Of a stretch of 64,000 bases of DNA, positions 28,518-39,082 are shown one piece after another. The stretch lies in contig NZ_FPAT01000001.1 in NCBI RefSeq assembly GCF_900116555.1, forward strand, positions 740,613-804,612, read 5' to 3'. The notes below the pieces were generated by a model. That model saw only the letters and a program-made list of their open reading frames with translations, searched no databases and was not told the DNA's origin. The DNA is from Actinopolyspora lacussalsi subsp. righensis. Its GTDB lineage: Bacteria; Actinomycetota; Actinomycetes; Mycobacteriales; Pseudonocardiaceae. Positions within the stretch are counted from its first letter, which is position 1. Each line of letters starts with the position of its first letter. A program made the translations under genes and the position numbers.

Positions 28518-30143
28518 ATGACGACTGAAACCTCAGCCGAGATCGCCGATCCTTCGCTGGCACGGGAGGCCGAGCCCCTGGTCCAGCGGCTGGTCAACGA
28601 CCGTGCCGCGAGCGAACTCGCCGCGCAGGATCCGACGCTGTGGGGTCCGGAGGCCGAGTCGGAGGCATCGATCCGGCTGTCGTGGACCACCCTGCACGAA
28701 ACCTCGCGCGGCCTGGTCGCCGAGATCGACGCACTGCGCGCCGAGCTCTACGAGGAAGGGCTGACCCGGGTCGTGCTGGCGGGCATGGGCGGCTCATCGC
28801 TGGCTCCGGAGGTGATCACGGCCACGGCAGGCACCGCGCTGGTCGTGCTGGACACCACCGATCCGGCCCAGGTGCGTGACGCCCTGGAGGGCGAGCTGGA
28901 GCGCACCGTGGTGGTGGTCTCCTCCAAGTCCGGCACCACGGTGGAGACCGACAGCCACCGGCGCATCTTCGAGCGGGCGTTCTCCGAGGAGGGCATCGAC
29001 CCCGCACGGCGCATGATCGTGGTCACCGACCCGGACTCCCCGCTGCAGACCACCGGGGAGGAGTCCGGCTACCGCAAGGTGTTCACCGCGGACCCGAACG
29101 TGGGCGGACGCTACTCGGCGCTGAGCGCCTTCGGCCTGGTGCCCGCCGGGCTGGCGGGTGCCGACGTCGCCGGGCTGCTGGACGACGCCGAATCGGTCTT
29201 CCCCTCGGTGAGTGCCGACGACGAGTCGAACCCCGCGATCCGGCTGGCCGCCGCGCTGTCGGCAGCCCACCGGTCGGGAGCGGAGAAGGTGGTACTCGCC
29301 GACAGCGGCTCCGGGATAGTGGGCTTCGCCGACTGGGTCGAACAGCTGATCGCCGAGTCCACCGGCAAGTCCGGCATCGGGCTGCTTCCCGTGCCGGTGG
29401 AGAACGTGGAAGCGCCCGGTTTCGCCACGGCGGGCGGCGACGCCACACCGGTGGCCATCGGCCCCGCGGCCGGTGCCGCGGCGGTGGGCACGCACGGCTC
29501 GCTGGGTGGCCTGATGCTGCTGTGGGAGTTCGCCACGGCACTGGCGGGCAGGCTGCTCGGTATCAACCCGTTCGACCAGCCCGACGTAGAGGCCGCCAAG
29601 CAGGCGGCACGCGGCCTGCTGGACGGTCCGGCGGGCGGCCCGGTGGCGACGCCGACCGCCGTGGACGGGGACATCGAGATCCACGCGGCGGGTGAGTGGC
29701 TCTCCCCCGGTGTCGGCACCGTGGCCGAGGCGCTGCGGGCGCTGATCAACGCGGCTCCCGCGAACGGCTACCTCGCGGTACAGGCCTACCTCGATCGGCT
29801 CGACGACGCATCGATCAGCGTGCTGCGTCCCGAACTGGCTCGCCGCAGCGGGCTGCAGACGACTTTCGGTTGGGGCCCCCGCTTCCTGCACTCCACCGGC
29901 CAGTACCACAAGGGCGGTCACCAGAACGGGGTGTTTTTGCAGGTGACCGGCGCGGTCGATGAGGACATGGAGGTTCCGGGACGCCCGTACACCCTCTCGG
30001 GGCTGCAACGTGCCCAGGCCCTCGGGGACGGCCAGGTTCTCGCGCAGCGGAACCGGCCGGTGCTCCGGCTGCACCTCACGGACCGGACCACCGGACTGGT
30101 GGAGCTGGTCAAAGCGGTGCAGGATCTGCGTACGGCGAGCTGA
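28518..30143 (+). CDS. pgi: glucose-6-phosphate isomerase
   Basis: 541 aa from ATG 28518 with GAAGGAAC upstream. SIS-fold isomerase of the actinobacterial subtype: AGMGGSSLAPEVI and VVSSKSGTTVETDSH bind the sugar phosphate, and the C-terminal part has STGQYHKGGHQNGVFLQ with the catalytic-region His. It interconverts glucose-6-P and fructose-6-P, returning pentose-pathway products to zwf. The next gene, zwf, follows after 27 bp. Confidence 0.95.
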   Translation: MTTETSAEIADPSLAREAEPLVQRLVNDRAASELAAQDPTLWGPEAESEASIRLSWTTLHETSRGLVAEIDALRAELYEEGLTRVVLAGMGGSSLAPEVITATAGTALVVLDTTDPAQVRDALEGELERTVVVVSSKSGTTVETDSHRRIFERAFSEEGIDPARRMIVVTDPDSPLQTTGEESGYRKVFTADPNVGGRYSALSAFGLVPAGLAGADVAGLLDDAESVFPSVSADDESNPAIRLAAALSAAHRSGAEKVVLADSGSGIVGFADWVEQLIAESTGKSGIGLLPVPVENVEAPGFATAGGDATPVAIGPAAGAAAVGTHGSLGGLMLLWEFATALAGRLLGINPFDQPDVEAAKQAARGLLDGPAGGPVATPTAVDGDIEIHAAGEWLSPGVGTVAEALRALINAAPANGYLAVQAYLDRLDDASISVLRPELARRSGLQTTFGWGPRFLHSTGQYHKGGHQNGVFLQVTGAVDEDMEVPGRPYTLSGLQRAQALGDGQVLAQRNRPVLRLHLTDRTTGLVELVKAVQDLRTAS

Positions 30144-30170
30144 GGCGCGAGCGGCAGGAAAGGAAAACAC

Positions 30171-31696
<1,526 letters not shown>

Positions 31697-31700
<4 letters not shown>

Positions 31701-32665
31701 TCGTCGATCTGCCCTCCACCACCACTTCGCAGGTCAACAAGAAAATGGTCGAGCTGCGCGAGTCCGGTGGTGCCGTCGCACTCGGCAGGGTGCTGACGCT
31801 GGTAATCGTCACCGGGGACGGGACCGAGACCGAAGAGGCGATCCAGGCGGCCAACGAGGCCAGTCGGGAGCACCCGGCGCGGGTGATCGTGGTCGCCAAG
31901 GGTGCCAGGCAGGCCGCGGCCCGGCTGGACGCCCAGATCCGCATCGGCGGCGACGCCGGGGCCTCGGAAGTGGTGGTGCTGCGGCTGTACGGCCCGCTGG
32001 CCGAGGAGGGCGCGGGCTCCGTCGTGCCGCTGCTGCTGCCGGACGCCCCGGTAGTGGTGTGGTGGCCCAACGACGCCCCCGAGTTCCCGGCCAAGGACCC
32101 GATCGGGGAGTTGGCGCATCGGCGGATCACCGACGCCGCCGCCGAGCCGGACCCGATCGAGGCGCTGCGCACCAGGGTGCGCTCCTACGTGGACGGCGAC
32201 ACCGATCTGGCTTGGACCCGGCTCACCTCGTGGCGTGCCCTGCTGGCTGCCTCGCTGGACCTGCCGCCGTTCGAACCGATCGAGGGAGCGGTCGTAAGCG
32301 GCGAGTCCGACTCGCCCTCGACGGATCTGCTGGCGGGCTGGCTGGCGGCCAGCCTCGGTATCCCGGTGCGCAGGGAGGTCCACCGGGGGCCGGGCATCGT
32401 CTCCGCGGTGCTGGAACGCCCGAGTGGGAACGTGGAGGTGGTTCGACCCGACGGCAAGGTCGGCTACCTCACCCAACCGGGCCAGCAGGATCGCAGGGTG
32501 ACGCTGCACCGCAGGGCGGTACGCGACTGCCTGGCCGAGGAGCTGCGCAGACTCGGCCCGGACGAGATCTACGAGAGCACGTTACGGGGCCTCTCGAACG
32601 TGGTGCGGGGCGAGGGCTACGAGAACGAGGAACAGGCGGAACCGGTCTCGGCGGGACAGCAGTGA
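31697..32665 (+). CDS. opcA: G6PDH assembly protein OpcA
   Basis: 322 aa starting at GTG 31697 inside the end of zwf. VDLPSTTTSQVNKKMVELRESGGAVALGR at the N-terminus and the ERPSGNVEVVRPDGKVGYL region are characteristic of OpcA, an allosteric activator and assembly factor for glucose-6-phosphate dehydrogenase in cyanobacteria and actinobacteria. The stop shares bases with the pgl start (TGATG). Confidence 0.94.
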
Positions 32666-33429
32666 TGAGCGACAACGAGGTGATCGTGCACCCGGACGCG
32701 GAGGTGCTCGCGGAGGCGACGGCCGCCAGGCTGCTCACCAGCATCGTGGACGCCCAGGCGGCCCGCGGTGTCGCCTCGGTGGTGCTGACCGGCGGGCGCA
32801 CCGGAATCGGCGTGCTGGAACGGGTGCGGGACTCGATCGCCCGCTCGGCCGTGGACTGGTCCGCGGTGAACCTGTTCTGGGGTGACGAGCGGTTCCTGAC
32901 CGACGGCGACGGCGAGCGCAACGAGACCCAGGCGCGTGCGGCACTGCTGGATCACGTGCCGCTCGACCCGCGGCGGGTACACCCGATGGCCCCGTCCGAC
33001 GGCCGGTTCGGCGCTGATGCCGAGTCGGCGGCGGACCACTACGCCGAGGTGCTGCGCACCCTGGCGGGCACGGATTCGGACACTGGGGTCCCCCGGTTCG
33101 ACGTGCTGCTGTTGGGTGTCGGCGAGGAGGGGCACACCGCCTCGCTGTTCCCCGACACGCCCTACGTGCGCGAACGCGAGCGCACCGCGGTGGCTGTTCG
33201 GGACTGCCCGAAGCCACCGCCGACGCGGATCTCACTGACCCTGCCCGCGATCGCGTCCGCCTCCGAGGTGTGGCTGATGACCACGGGAGCGGGCAAGGCC
33301 GAGGCGGTGTCACGGGCACTGACCGGGGCTGATCCGGTCGACATCCCGGCGGCGGGTGCCCGGGGACGGGACCGGACGCTGTGGTTGTTGGACCGCGAAG
33401 CGGCCAAGGACTCCACTCTCGGCGGCTGA
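32665..33429 (+). CDS. pgl: 6-phosphogluconolactonase
   Basis: 254 aa from ATG 32665. The SIS-like NagB/DevB fold has VVLTGGRTGIGVLERV, NLFWGDERFLTDGDGERN and GVGEEGHTASLFPDTPY with the catalytic His. It hydrolyses the lactone made by Zwf. Upstream extensions of this frame are shadows of opcA. It is the last gene of the pentose-phosphate run and is followed by a perfect hairpin. Confidence 0.95.
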   Translation: MSDNEVIVHPDAEVLAEATAARLLTSIVDAQAARGVASVVLTGGRTGIGVLERVRDSIARSAVDWSAVNLFWGDERFLTDGDGERNETQARAALLDHVPLDPRRVHPMAPSDGRFGADAESAADHYAEVLRTLAGTDSDTGVPRFDVLLLGVGEEGHTASLFPDTPYVRERERTAVAVRDCPKPPPTRISLTLPAIASASEVWLMTTGAGKAEAVSRALTGADPVDIPAAGARGRDRTLWLLDREAAKDSTLGG

Positions 33430-33484
33430 GAGCGCGTGACGAGAGCTCGCCCCGCGGGCTCCGTCGTGGCTTTCGAGCACGCGT

Positions 33485-33511
33485 CGCCGCCCCGGTACCG
33501 CCGGGGCGGCG
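33485..33511. terminator. perfect 11-bp hairpin between convergent pgl and VOC genes
   Basis: CGCCGCCCCGG pairs fully with CCGGGGCGGCG around TACCG. Its position between two gene 3' ends makes it a bidirectional terminator candidate; no U-tract. Confidence 0.7.
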
Positions 33512-33549
33512 CCCGCCGGGGACAGCGGCCGAGCACTGTCGTCGTCGAA

Positions 33550-33951
33550 TCACGCCCCGCGTTCGGTGAGCCCGTAGAGCGTTCCCTCCGGATCGGCGAA
33601 CTGCGCCCAGCGGGTTCTGCCTTCGGGATCCCACGGCGCCGTGCGCGGTTCGATCGGGAACCGCACTCCCCTGGCCCGCAACTCGTCGAAGGTGGCGTCG
33701 AGGTCGTCGCAGTCGAACCAGACGTGGCTGAGCTCGCCCAACCGCTGCAACACGAGATCACGCACCCGCGGATCCCCCTCGGCGAGCACCAGGTAGGTCT
33801 CGGCACCCGGCACGCTCACCTCTATCCAACGGTGACCGTCCCCGTAGGGCACATCGGTCCTGACCTCGAACCCCAGCTTATGGGTGCAGAAATCGAGCAC
33901 GGTCTGCTGGTCGGTCACGTAGAGCACCACGAACTTGGGATTCGTGATCAT
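33550..33951 (-). CDS. VOC-family (glyoxalase/bleomycin-resistance fold) protein
   Basis: 133 aa. Paired beta-alpha-beta-beta-beta modules: KFVVLYVTDQQTVLDFCTHKLGFEVRTD and HVWFDCDDLDATFDELRARGV, ending in FADPEGTLYGLTERG with the usual Asp-Pro-x-Gly motif. Family members act as metal-dependent lyases, dioxygenases or drug-binding proteins. The specific activity is unknown. It converges with pgl, and an R2 fragment follows its upstream side. Confidence 0.85.
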   Translation of the reverse strand: MITNPKFVVLYVTDQQTVLDFCTHKLGFEVRTDVPYGDGHRWIEVSVPGAETYLVLAEGDPRVRDLVLQRLGELSHVWFDCDDLDATFDELRARGVRFPIEPRTAPWDPEGRTRWAQFADPEGTLYGLTERGA

Positions 33952-34111
33952 CGGGCACCTCGCGTCCCACCGGCGATGTCGAGGGCCCCGGACTCACGGA
34001 ACCGGTTTCGGTCGAGCCTCGGCTCCCGAACGGCCTTGATACGGCCCCCTCGAATCACGGTACGAGTTTTCCCCGAGATCACCAGTCGGTGCGGGCAGCC
34101 GGAGCGACCGC

Positions 34112-34165
34112 TCCGATGTCGGGGCTCCCGGAACGAGAGCCCCGCGAGGGGTCCGCCGACCGGGC
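34112..34165 (+). repeat. R2 repeat fragment (copy 2)
   Basis: The stretch beginning at GATGTCGGGGCTCCCGG, through GAACGAGAGCCCCGCGAGG to GTCCGCC, matches the right half of R2 with several substitutions. It lies in the 244-bp spacer between the VOC gene start and the RraA-like gene stop, which otherwise shows no gene. Confidence 0.55.
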
Positions 34166-34195
34166 AACGTCGAGGACCGAACCGCGCGAACCCGG

Positions 34196-34672
34196 TCAAT
34201 CCAGCGGGGTCCGGCTGACCACCACCCCGTCGTGGTCACTGAGCAGGTACTCGCCGGGGACGAAGTCGATCCCGCCGAACTCGACGACGACGTCGGACTC
34301 ACCGGTGCCGGACTTGGAGCTCTTGCGCGGGTTGGTCCCCAGCGCCTTGACCCCGAACTCCATCCCGTCGATCACGGCGGAATCCCGGATCGCGCCGTTG
34401 ACGACGAGCCCGTTCCAGCCGTTGGAACGCCCCAGTTCGGCGATCAGGTCACCGACCAGCGCGGTGTGCACCGAACCCGCTCCGTCGATCACCAGCACCC
34501 CGCCCTCACCGGGCTCCGAGAGAATCCTCTTGAGCAGCGCGTTGTCCTGGAAGCACCGCACCGTGCGAATCGGCCCGGAGAACACCTCGCGGTTGCCGAA
34601 CCCACGTAGCTGCAGGTCGCAGCTGCGCACCTCGTCGCCGTCGCGGTCGGCCAGATCAGCGGTAGTAATCAT
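34196..34672 (-). CDS. rraA: RraA-family protein
   Basis: 158 aa from ATG 34672, preceded by GAAAGGAG. The family shows [40 protein letters not shown] and [20 protein letters not shown]. The RD pair followed by the metal-binding loop suggests either RNase E-inhibitor type RraA or 4-hydroxy-4-methyl-2-oxoglutarate aldolase. Sequence alone does not separate these roles. The upstream extension of the frame crosses an R2 repeat and is not coding. Confidence 0.85.
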   Translation of the reverse strand: MITTADLADRDGDEVRSCDLQLRGFGNREVFSGPIRTVRCFQDNALLKRILSEPGEGGVLVIDGAGSVHTALVGDLIAELGRSNGWNGLVVNGAIRDSAVIDGMEFGVKALGTNPRKSSKSGTGESDVVVEFGGIDFVPGEYLLSDHDGVVVSRTPLD

Positions 34673-34723
34673 TTCCACTCCTTTCGTTGAAAAATTTGCA
34701 GGGGACTCGCCCGGATGGTCACC

Positions 34724-34838
34724 TGGCGGAACCTCTCGCACGGCTCTCGCCCCGGGAGGCCCGACATCGAGTAGCCCCACTTACGCCACGTCGGGCCTTC
34801 CTCGCGAGAGCCGCACGGGAGAACCCGCGGCGGTGCCG
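34724..34838 (-). repeat. R2 inverted repeat (copy 3, reverse orientation)
   Basis: About 115 bp, near-complete R2. On the plus strand it starts with TGGCGGAACCTCTCGCACGG and ends with GAACCCGCGGCGGTGCCG. Internal arms GAGGCCCGAC and GTCGGGCCTTC pair, as do GGCTCTCGC and GCGAGAGCC, giving a long imperfect hairpin. It lies between the RraA-like gene start and the phosphopantetheinyl transferase stop, 38 bp from R1 copy b. Confidence 0.8.
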
Positions 34839-34876
34839 ATTCCGAGGTGGTGGGTGTTCGACCCACGTCGATGGCG

Positions 34877-34903
34877 CGGCGATTTCGCGAGAAATTGACG
34901 CCG
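34877..34903 (-). repeat. R1 hairpin repeat (copy b)
   Basis: Reverse-strand copy of R1 with the full GGCG/CGCC outer arms, the TCA bulge and the ATTTC/GAAAT stem. It begins 6 bp past the phosphopantetheinyl transferase stop on that strand. Confidence 0.8.
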
Positions 34904-34908
34904 GCGGG

Positions 34909-35556
34909 TCAGCCGGGGAAGACGATCACGGCGGTGATCACCAGACCCGATTCGAAGCGGAACCGGCCGGAGAACCCGGTGAGCTCGCCCGCCGAGCTCG
35001 GCGCGGGTGCTTCGATCAGCTCGGCGCGGAACTCCCCCGAGGGATCGATCCGCACGAAGGCGTCCTCGAAGCCCAGCCAGCGGCCGGTCAACGGGAACCA
35101 CGCCTTGTAGACGCTCTCCTTCGCGCTGAACAGCAACCGGTCCCAGTTGGTCCCGGCAGGCAACCCGGCCAGCAGCTCGCGTTCCCGCTCCACGGTGACC
35201 TGCCCGAGCACGCCATCGGGCAGCACCTCGTCGGTCTCCGCGTCGATGCCCAACGAGCACACCTCGGTGGCCGGTGCCACCGCGGCGGCACAGTAGTCCT
35301 TGCAGTGCGTGATGCTGCCGACCACGCCCCGCGGCCACAGCGGTTCGCGCCGCTCACCACTGTGCACCGCGAAGTCGGGATGCCCGAGATCGCCGAGCGC
35401 ACGCCGAGCGCAACTGCGGGCGAGGGTGAACTCGCGCCTGCGCTTCTCCACCGCCCTGGCGACGTACTGCTCCTCCCCCGGCAACAGTCGCGCGTGGGGG
35501 TCGTCGCCGAAGACCTCGGAGGAAGCGGCCGCTTCCGGCAGGATTCGTTCGATCAC
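34909..35556 (-). CDS. 4'-phosphopantetheinyl transferase (Sfp/EntD type)
   Basis: 215 aa from GTG 35556, which overlaps the stop of the metallophosphoesterase gene (GTGA). VVGSITHCKDYCAAAV, LGIDAETDEVLP (Mg-binding GIDAE) and LLFSAKESVYKAWFPL (FSxKEsxyK) are the three diagnostic motifs. It transfers phosphopantetheine from CoA to carrier proteins of polyketide, peptide or siderophore synthases. No such synthase is in the window, so it probably serves clusters elsewhere. Confidence 0.93.
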   Translation of the reverse strand: MIERILPEAAASSEVFGDDPHARLLPGEEQYVARAVEKRRREFTLARSCARRALGDLGHPDFAVHSGERREPLWPRGVVGSITHCKDYCAAAVAPATEVCSLGIDAETDEVLPDGVLGQVTVERERELLAGLPAGTNWDRLLFSAKESVYKAWFPLTGRWLGFEDAFVRIDPSGEFRAELIEAPAPSSAGELTGFSGRFRFESGLVITAVIVFPG

Positions 35557-36422
35557 CGGTGGGCCCTCACCAGTTCCTCGAAGGTCCGCTCGGGCGCGGC
35601 GGGCAGGATGCTGTGCAACGGTTCGCCCGGGCCGCCGCGCCTGCGCCACTCCCGGGGGTAACCGAGTGAGACCTCCTCGAAGGGAACACCGTCGATGCGG
35701 TCGGTCACCGGGATGTGCAGGTGGCCGTGCACCTCAGCCACGGCCCGGAACCGCAGGTGCCAGTCGGCGGTGAGCTCGGTGCCGCACCAGATGCCGAACT
35801 GGGGGTAGTACAACCGCCTGGTGGGATCGCGATGCAGCGGCCAGTGGGAGATCAACACCGTGGGCAGGTGCTCCGGGATGGCCTCCAGCCTCGGCAGGGT
35901 CTGCCTCACCCGCTCGTGGCACCACTCGGTGCGCGACTCGTACGGATCGGGATGCAGCATCACCTCGTCGGTGCAGACCACGTGAGTGTCGTAGGCGTGT
36001 GCCAGGGCCTGCTCGGCGTCGAACTCGGGCGCCCGGAAGCTGTAGTCGTAGAGCACGAACAACGGCGCGACCACCACCGAGCGCTGCTCGTCGCGCCACA
36101 CCGGGTAGGGATCCTCCGGCGTGGTGACGTCGAGCTCCCGGCACATCCGCACCAGGTGGTCGTAGCGCTCCACTCCCCTGGCACGCACATCGTCACCGGG
36201 CGGAGTCCACAGCTCGTGGTTGCCCGGCACCCAGATCACGCGGGAGAACCGTTCCCGCAGCTTGCCCAGCGCCCAGCCGATCGTTTCGGTCGTCTCGGCG
36301 ACATCGCCCGCCACGATCAGCCAGTCCTCGTCGGTGTGAGGCCGAATCTCGTCCAGTACCGGGCGATTGTCGCGGTGCGATACGTGCAGATCGCTGGTCG
36401 CGAGTAACGACGGCGCCACCAT
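35553..36422 (-). CDS. metallophosphoesterase
   Basis: 289 aa calcineurin-like phosphoesterase: LLATSDLHVSHRDN (DxH), IVAGDVAE (GDxxE), VPGNHELW (GNHE), ISHWPLHRD and a distal GHLHIPVTD provide the dinuclear metal site. Soluble, no signal peptide. Substrate unknown. It is coupled to the phosphopantetheinyl transferase, a pairing I have seen described as common in actinobacteria; whether this reflects function is unclear. Divergent from hypF. Confidence 0.9.
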   Translation of the reverse strand: MVAPSLLATSDLHVSHRDNRPVLDEIRPHTDEDWLIVAGDVAETTETIGWALGKLRERFSRVIWVPGNHELWTPPGDDVRARGVERYDHLVRMCRELDVTTPEDPYPVWRDEQRSVVVAPLFVLYDYSFRAPEFDAEQALAHAYDTHVVCTDEVMLHPDPYESRTEWCHERVRQTLPRLEAIPEHLPTVLISHWPLHRDPTRRLYYPQFGIWCGTELTADWHLRFRAVAEVHGHLHIPVTDRIDGVPFEEVSLGYPREWRRRGGPGEPLHSILPAAPERTFEELVRAHR

Positions 36423-36657
36423 GCGCCAGACCCTACCGGCCGGTCACCCCACTGGGGAGGAGATGTGTCACACATCCGACGAGGGCGGGACGCCGCGGAC
36501 CCGGTTTCCACCGTTGGTTCCGCACCGGCCCGTCCGGTTCGGCACCGGCCCCGACCCGCCGCACGGCACGGAGGCGGCGGAACCGGCGCCCGAACGGGTG
36601 CGGACACGCGGGGCGGTTCGAGTAGCCGCGCACCCGCCGGACACGCAGACTGAACGA

Positions 36658-38988
36658 GTGGACGATCGAGTTCGCGAGCACATCCGGGTAGCGGGTGTGG
36701 TACAGGGTGTCGGATTTCGTCCCTTCGTGTACACATTGGCGTGCGAGCTGGGACTGACCGGGTTCGTGGGAAACGACGTGCACGGGGTGTTCGTGTTCGC
36801 CGAGGGCCCGCCTTCGCTGCTGTCGCGATTCCGCACGGCACTGTCGGAGCAGGCACCGCCGTTGGCTGTGGTCGACGAGGTCACCGCCACCGCGATCGAG
36901 CCCCGTGGCGACGAGACGTTCGAGATCGCGATCAGCGAGCCCTCGGGGCAGCGGGCCACCCTGATCTCCGCCGACAGCACGACCTGTGTGGACTGTCTGG
37001 CCGAGCTGGGAGACCCGGGCGACCGCCGCTACCGCTACCCGTTCCTGAACTGCACGAACTGTGGCCCCAGGTTCACCATCGTGACCGACGTGCCCTACGA
37101 CAGGCCGCTGACCACGATGGCTCCGTTCGAGATGTGCGCCGAGTGCGCGGCCGAGTACCACGACCCGACCAACCGGCGGTTCCACGCGCAGCCGGTGTGC
37201 TGTCCGGCCTGCGGCCCCGAACTCCGGTTGACCGACTCGACCGGAACCGTGCTGCCCGGGGATCCGCTGGACCGAACCGTCGCCGCGCTGCGCGACGGCG
37301 AGATCGTGGCGCTCAAGGGGCTGGGGGGATACCACCTCGCGGTGGACGCGGCGAACCCCGACGCGGCCGCGACGCTGCGCAAGCGCAAGCACCGCGAGGA
37401 GAAGCCCTTCGCACTCATGGCCCCGGACGTGGCGTGGGCACGCGCACTGTGCGAGATCGACGAGCACGAGCGGGAGCTGCTGGAATCGCGGCGCCGACCG
37501 ATCGTGCTGCTCGACAGGCGTCCGGACGCCGCCGTGGCCGAGGCGGTGGCTCCCGGCAATCGGCAGCTGGGGGTCATGCTGCCCTACACCCCACTGCATC
37601 ACCTGCTGCTGGCGGGCACGGGGCCGATCGTGCTGACCAGCGCGAACCTTTCCGACGAACCGATCGCCTACCGCGACACCGAGGCCCGGGAACGGCTGGC
37701 CGAGATCGCGGACGTGTTCCTCGGTCACGACCGAGGGATCCACATGAGAACCGACGACTCGGTGGTGCGCTCCTTCGAGGGGCGGGAGCTGCCGGTGCGG
37801 CGTTCCCGTGGTCTGGTCCCGGAGCCGGTGCGGCTGCGGCGGGAACTCCCGCGGCCGGTGCTGGCCTGCGGTGCCGAACTGAAGAACACGTTCTGCGTGG
37901 CCAAGGGTTCGAACGCCTTCGTCTCGCACCACATCGGTGACCTGGAGAACTACGAGACACTGCGCTCGTTCACCGAGGGGATCGAGCACTTCGAGCGGCT
38001 GTTCGACATCACCCCGGAAGTGGTGGCCCACGACCTGCACCCGGAGTACCTGTCCACAAAGTACGCCGTGGAGCGGGCGGACGTGGAGCTGGTGGGTGTG
38101 CAGCACCACCACGCGCACATCGCTTCCTGCCTGGCCGACAACGGCGAGAGCGGTCCGGTGCTGGGGGTGGCCTTCGACGGGCTCGGGTTCGGCACCGACG
38201 GGACGATCTGGGGCGGGGAGTTCCTGCTCGCCGATCTGGCGGACTTCCGGCGACTGGCACACCTGGAGCGGATACCGATGCCGGGTGGGGACCGAGCCGT
38301 GAAACAACCGTGGCGGATGGCGGTGTCGCAGCTGCTGTCGTGCTACGGAACCGAACCGCCGGGCGGGCTGGGGGTGCTGCGACGCAACGAACCACAGCTC
38401 TCGGCCATCACCCGAATGTGCGAGGGCGGGGTGAACGCACCGCCGACCTCCAGTGCCGGTCGGCTGTTCGACGCGGTCGCCGCGATCCTGGGCGTCCGGG
38501 ACGCGGTCAGCTACGAGGGGCAGGCGGCCATCGAACTGGAACAGCTCGCGGACCGGGAGGAGCGCAACCACTACTCCGTGGCGCTGCCGGATTCGGGGGC
38601 GCTGCCGGATTCGGTGTCTATCGACGCCGGGAGTCCGCCGCTTTCGGTGCCCGCGGGGCAACTGGTCCGTGCTGTGGTCGACGAGCTGCTCGCCGGGCAG
38701 CGTGGCGAGCTGATCGCCGCCAGGTTCCACAACGGAGTCGCCGAGCTGATCGCGCGGCTGTGCGAGCGCCTGCGGGACGCGACCGGCGTCGGTGAGGTGG
38801 CGCTGTCGGGTGGGGTGTTCCAGAACACGCTGCTACTGCGGCGGACCGTGGACGCGCTGCGGCGACGCGGTTTCCGGGTGCTGCTGCACTCCAGCGTCCC
38901 CCCGAACGACGGAGGCATCAGTCTGGGGCAGGTGGCGATCGCGGGGGAACGCGACCGCAGAGGTGAATGCTCCCCGGAACGGGGGTAG
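36658..38988 (+). CDS. hypF: carbamoyltransferase HypF
   Basis: 776 aa from GTG 36658; the open frame upstream is low-complexity and precedes the acylphosphatase domain. Domains in order: acylphosphatase (~5-95, VVQGVGFRPFVYTLA), two zinc motifs (CVDC...CTNC at 110-135 and CAEC...CPAC at ~160-190), a YrdC-like adenylation domain (~205-390, KRKHREEKPFALM), and a Kae1-like domain with HHHAHIASCLADNGE and a C-terminal LSGGVFQNTLL. It makes the carbamoyl group that HypE converts to CN for the NiFe site. It is the only hyp gene outside the main locus, 10 kb away and on the opposite strand. Confidence 0.96.
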   Translation: MDDRVREHIRVAGVVQGVGFRPFVYTLACELGLTGFVGNDVHGVFVFAEGPPSLLSRFRTALSEQAPPLAVVDEVTATAIEPRGDETFEIAISEPSGQRATLISADSTTCVDCLAELGDPGDRRYRYPFLNCTNCGPRFTIVTDVPYDRPLTTMAPFEMCAECAAEYHDPTNRRFHAQPVCCPACGPELRLTDSTGTVLPGDPLDRTVAALRDGEIVALKGLGGYHLAVDAANPDAAATLRKRKHREEKPFALMAPDVAWARALCEIDEHERELLESRRRPIVLLDRRPDAAVAEAVAPGNRQLGVMLPYTPLHHLLLAGTGPIVLTSANLSDEPIAYRDTEARERLAEIADVFLGHDRGIHMRTDDSVVRSFEGRELPVRRSRGLVPEPVRLRRELPRPVLACGAELKNTFCVAKGSNAFVSHHIGDLENYETLRSFTEGIEHFERLFDITPEVVAHDLHPEYLSTKYAVERADVELVGVQHHHAHIASCLADNGESGPVLGVAFDGLGFGTDGTIWGGEFLLADLADFRRLAHLERIPMPGGDRAVKQPWRMAVSQLLSCYGTEPPGGLGVLRRNEPQLSAITRMCEGGVNAPPTSSAGRLFDAVAAILGVRDAVSYEGQAAIELEQLADREERNHYSVALPDSGALPDSVSIDAGSPPLSVPAGQLVRAVVDELLAGQRGELIAARFHNGVAELIARLCERLRDATGVGEVALSGGVFQNTLLLRRTVDALRRRGFRVLLHSSVPPNDGGISLGQVAIAGERDRRGECSPERG

Positions 38989-39006
38989 CGACTCGCCGGT
39001 AAGGAC

Positions 39007-39037
39007 CTCGCGGACTCCCGCGCCGGGAGCCCGCGAG
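39007..39037. terminator. hairpin between convergent hypF and lipoprotein genes
   Basis: CTCGCGG and CCGCGAG pair, and after one mismatch CTCCCG pairs with CGGGAG around CGC. It lies 18 bp past the hypF stop and is a likely bidirectional terminator. Confidence 0.65.
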
Positions 39038-39082
39038 TGGGGTCGTGCCGCCACCACGAACGTGGCCGGGGTTCCGATCACG

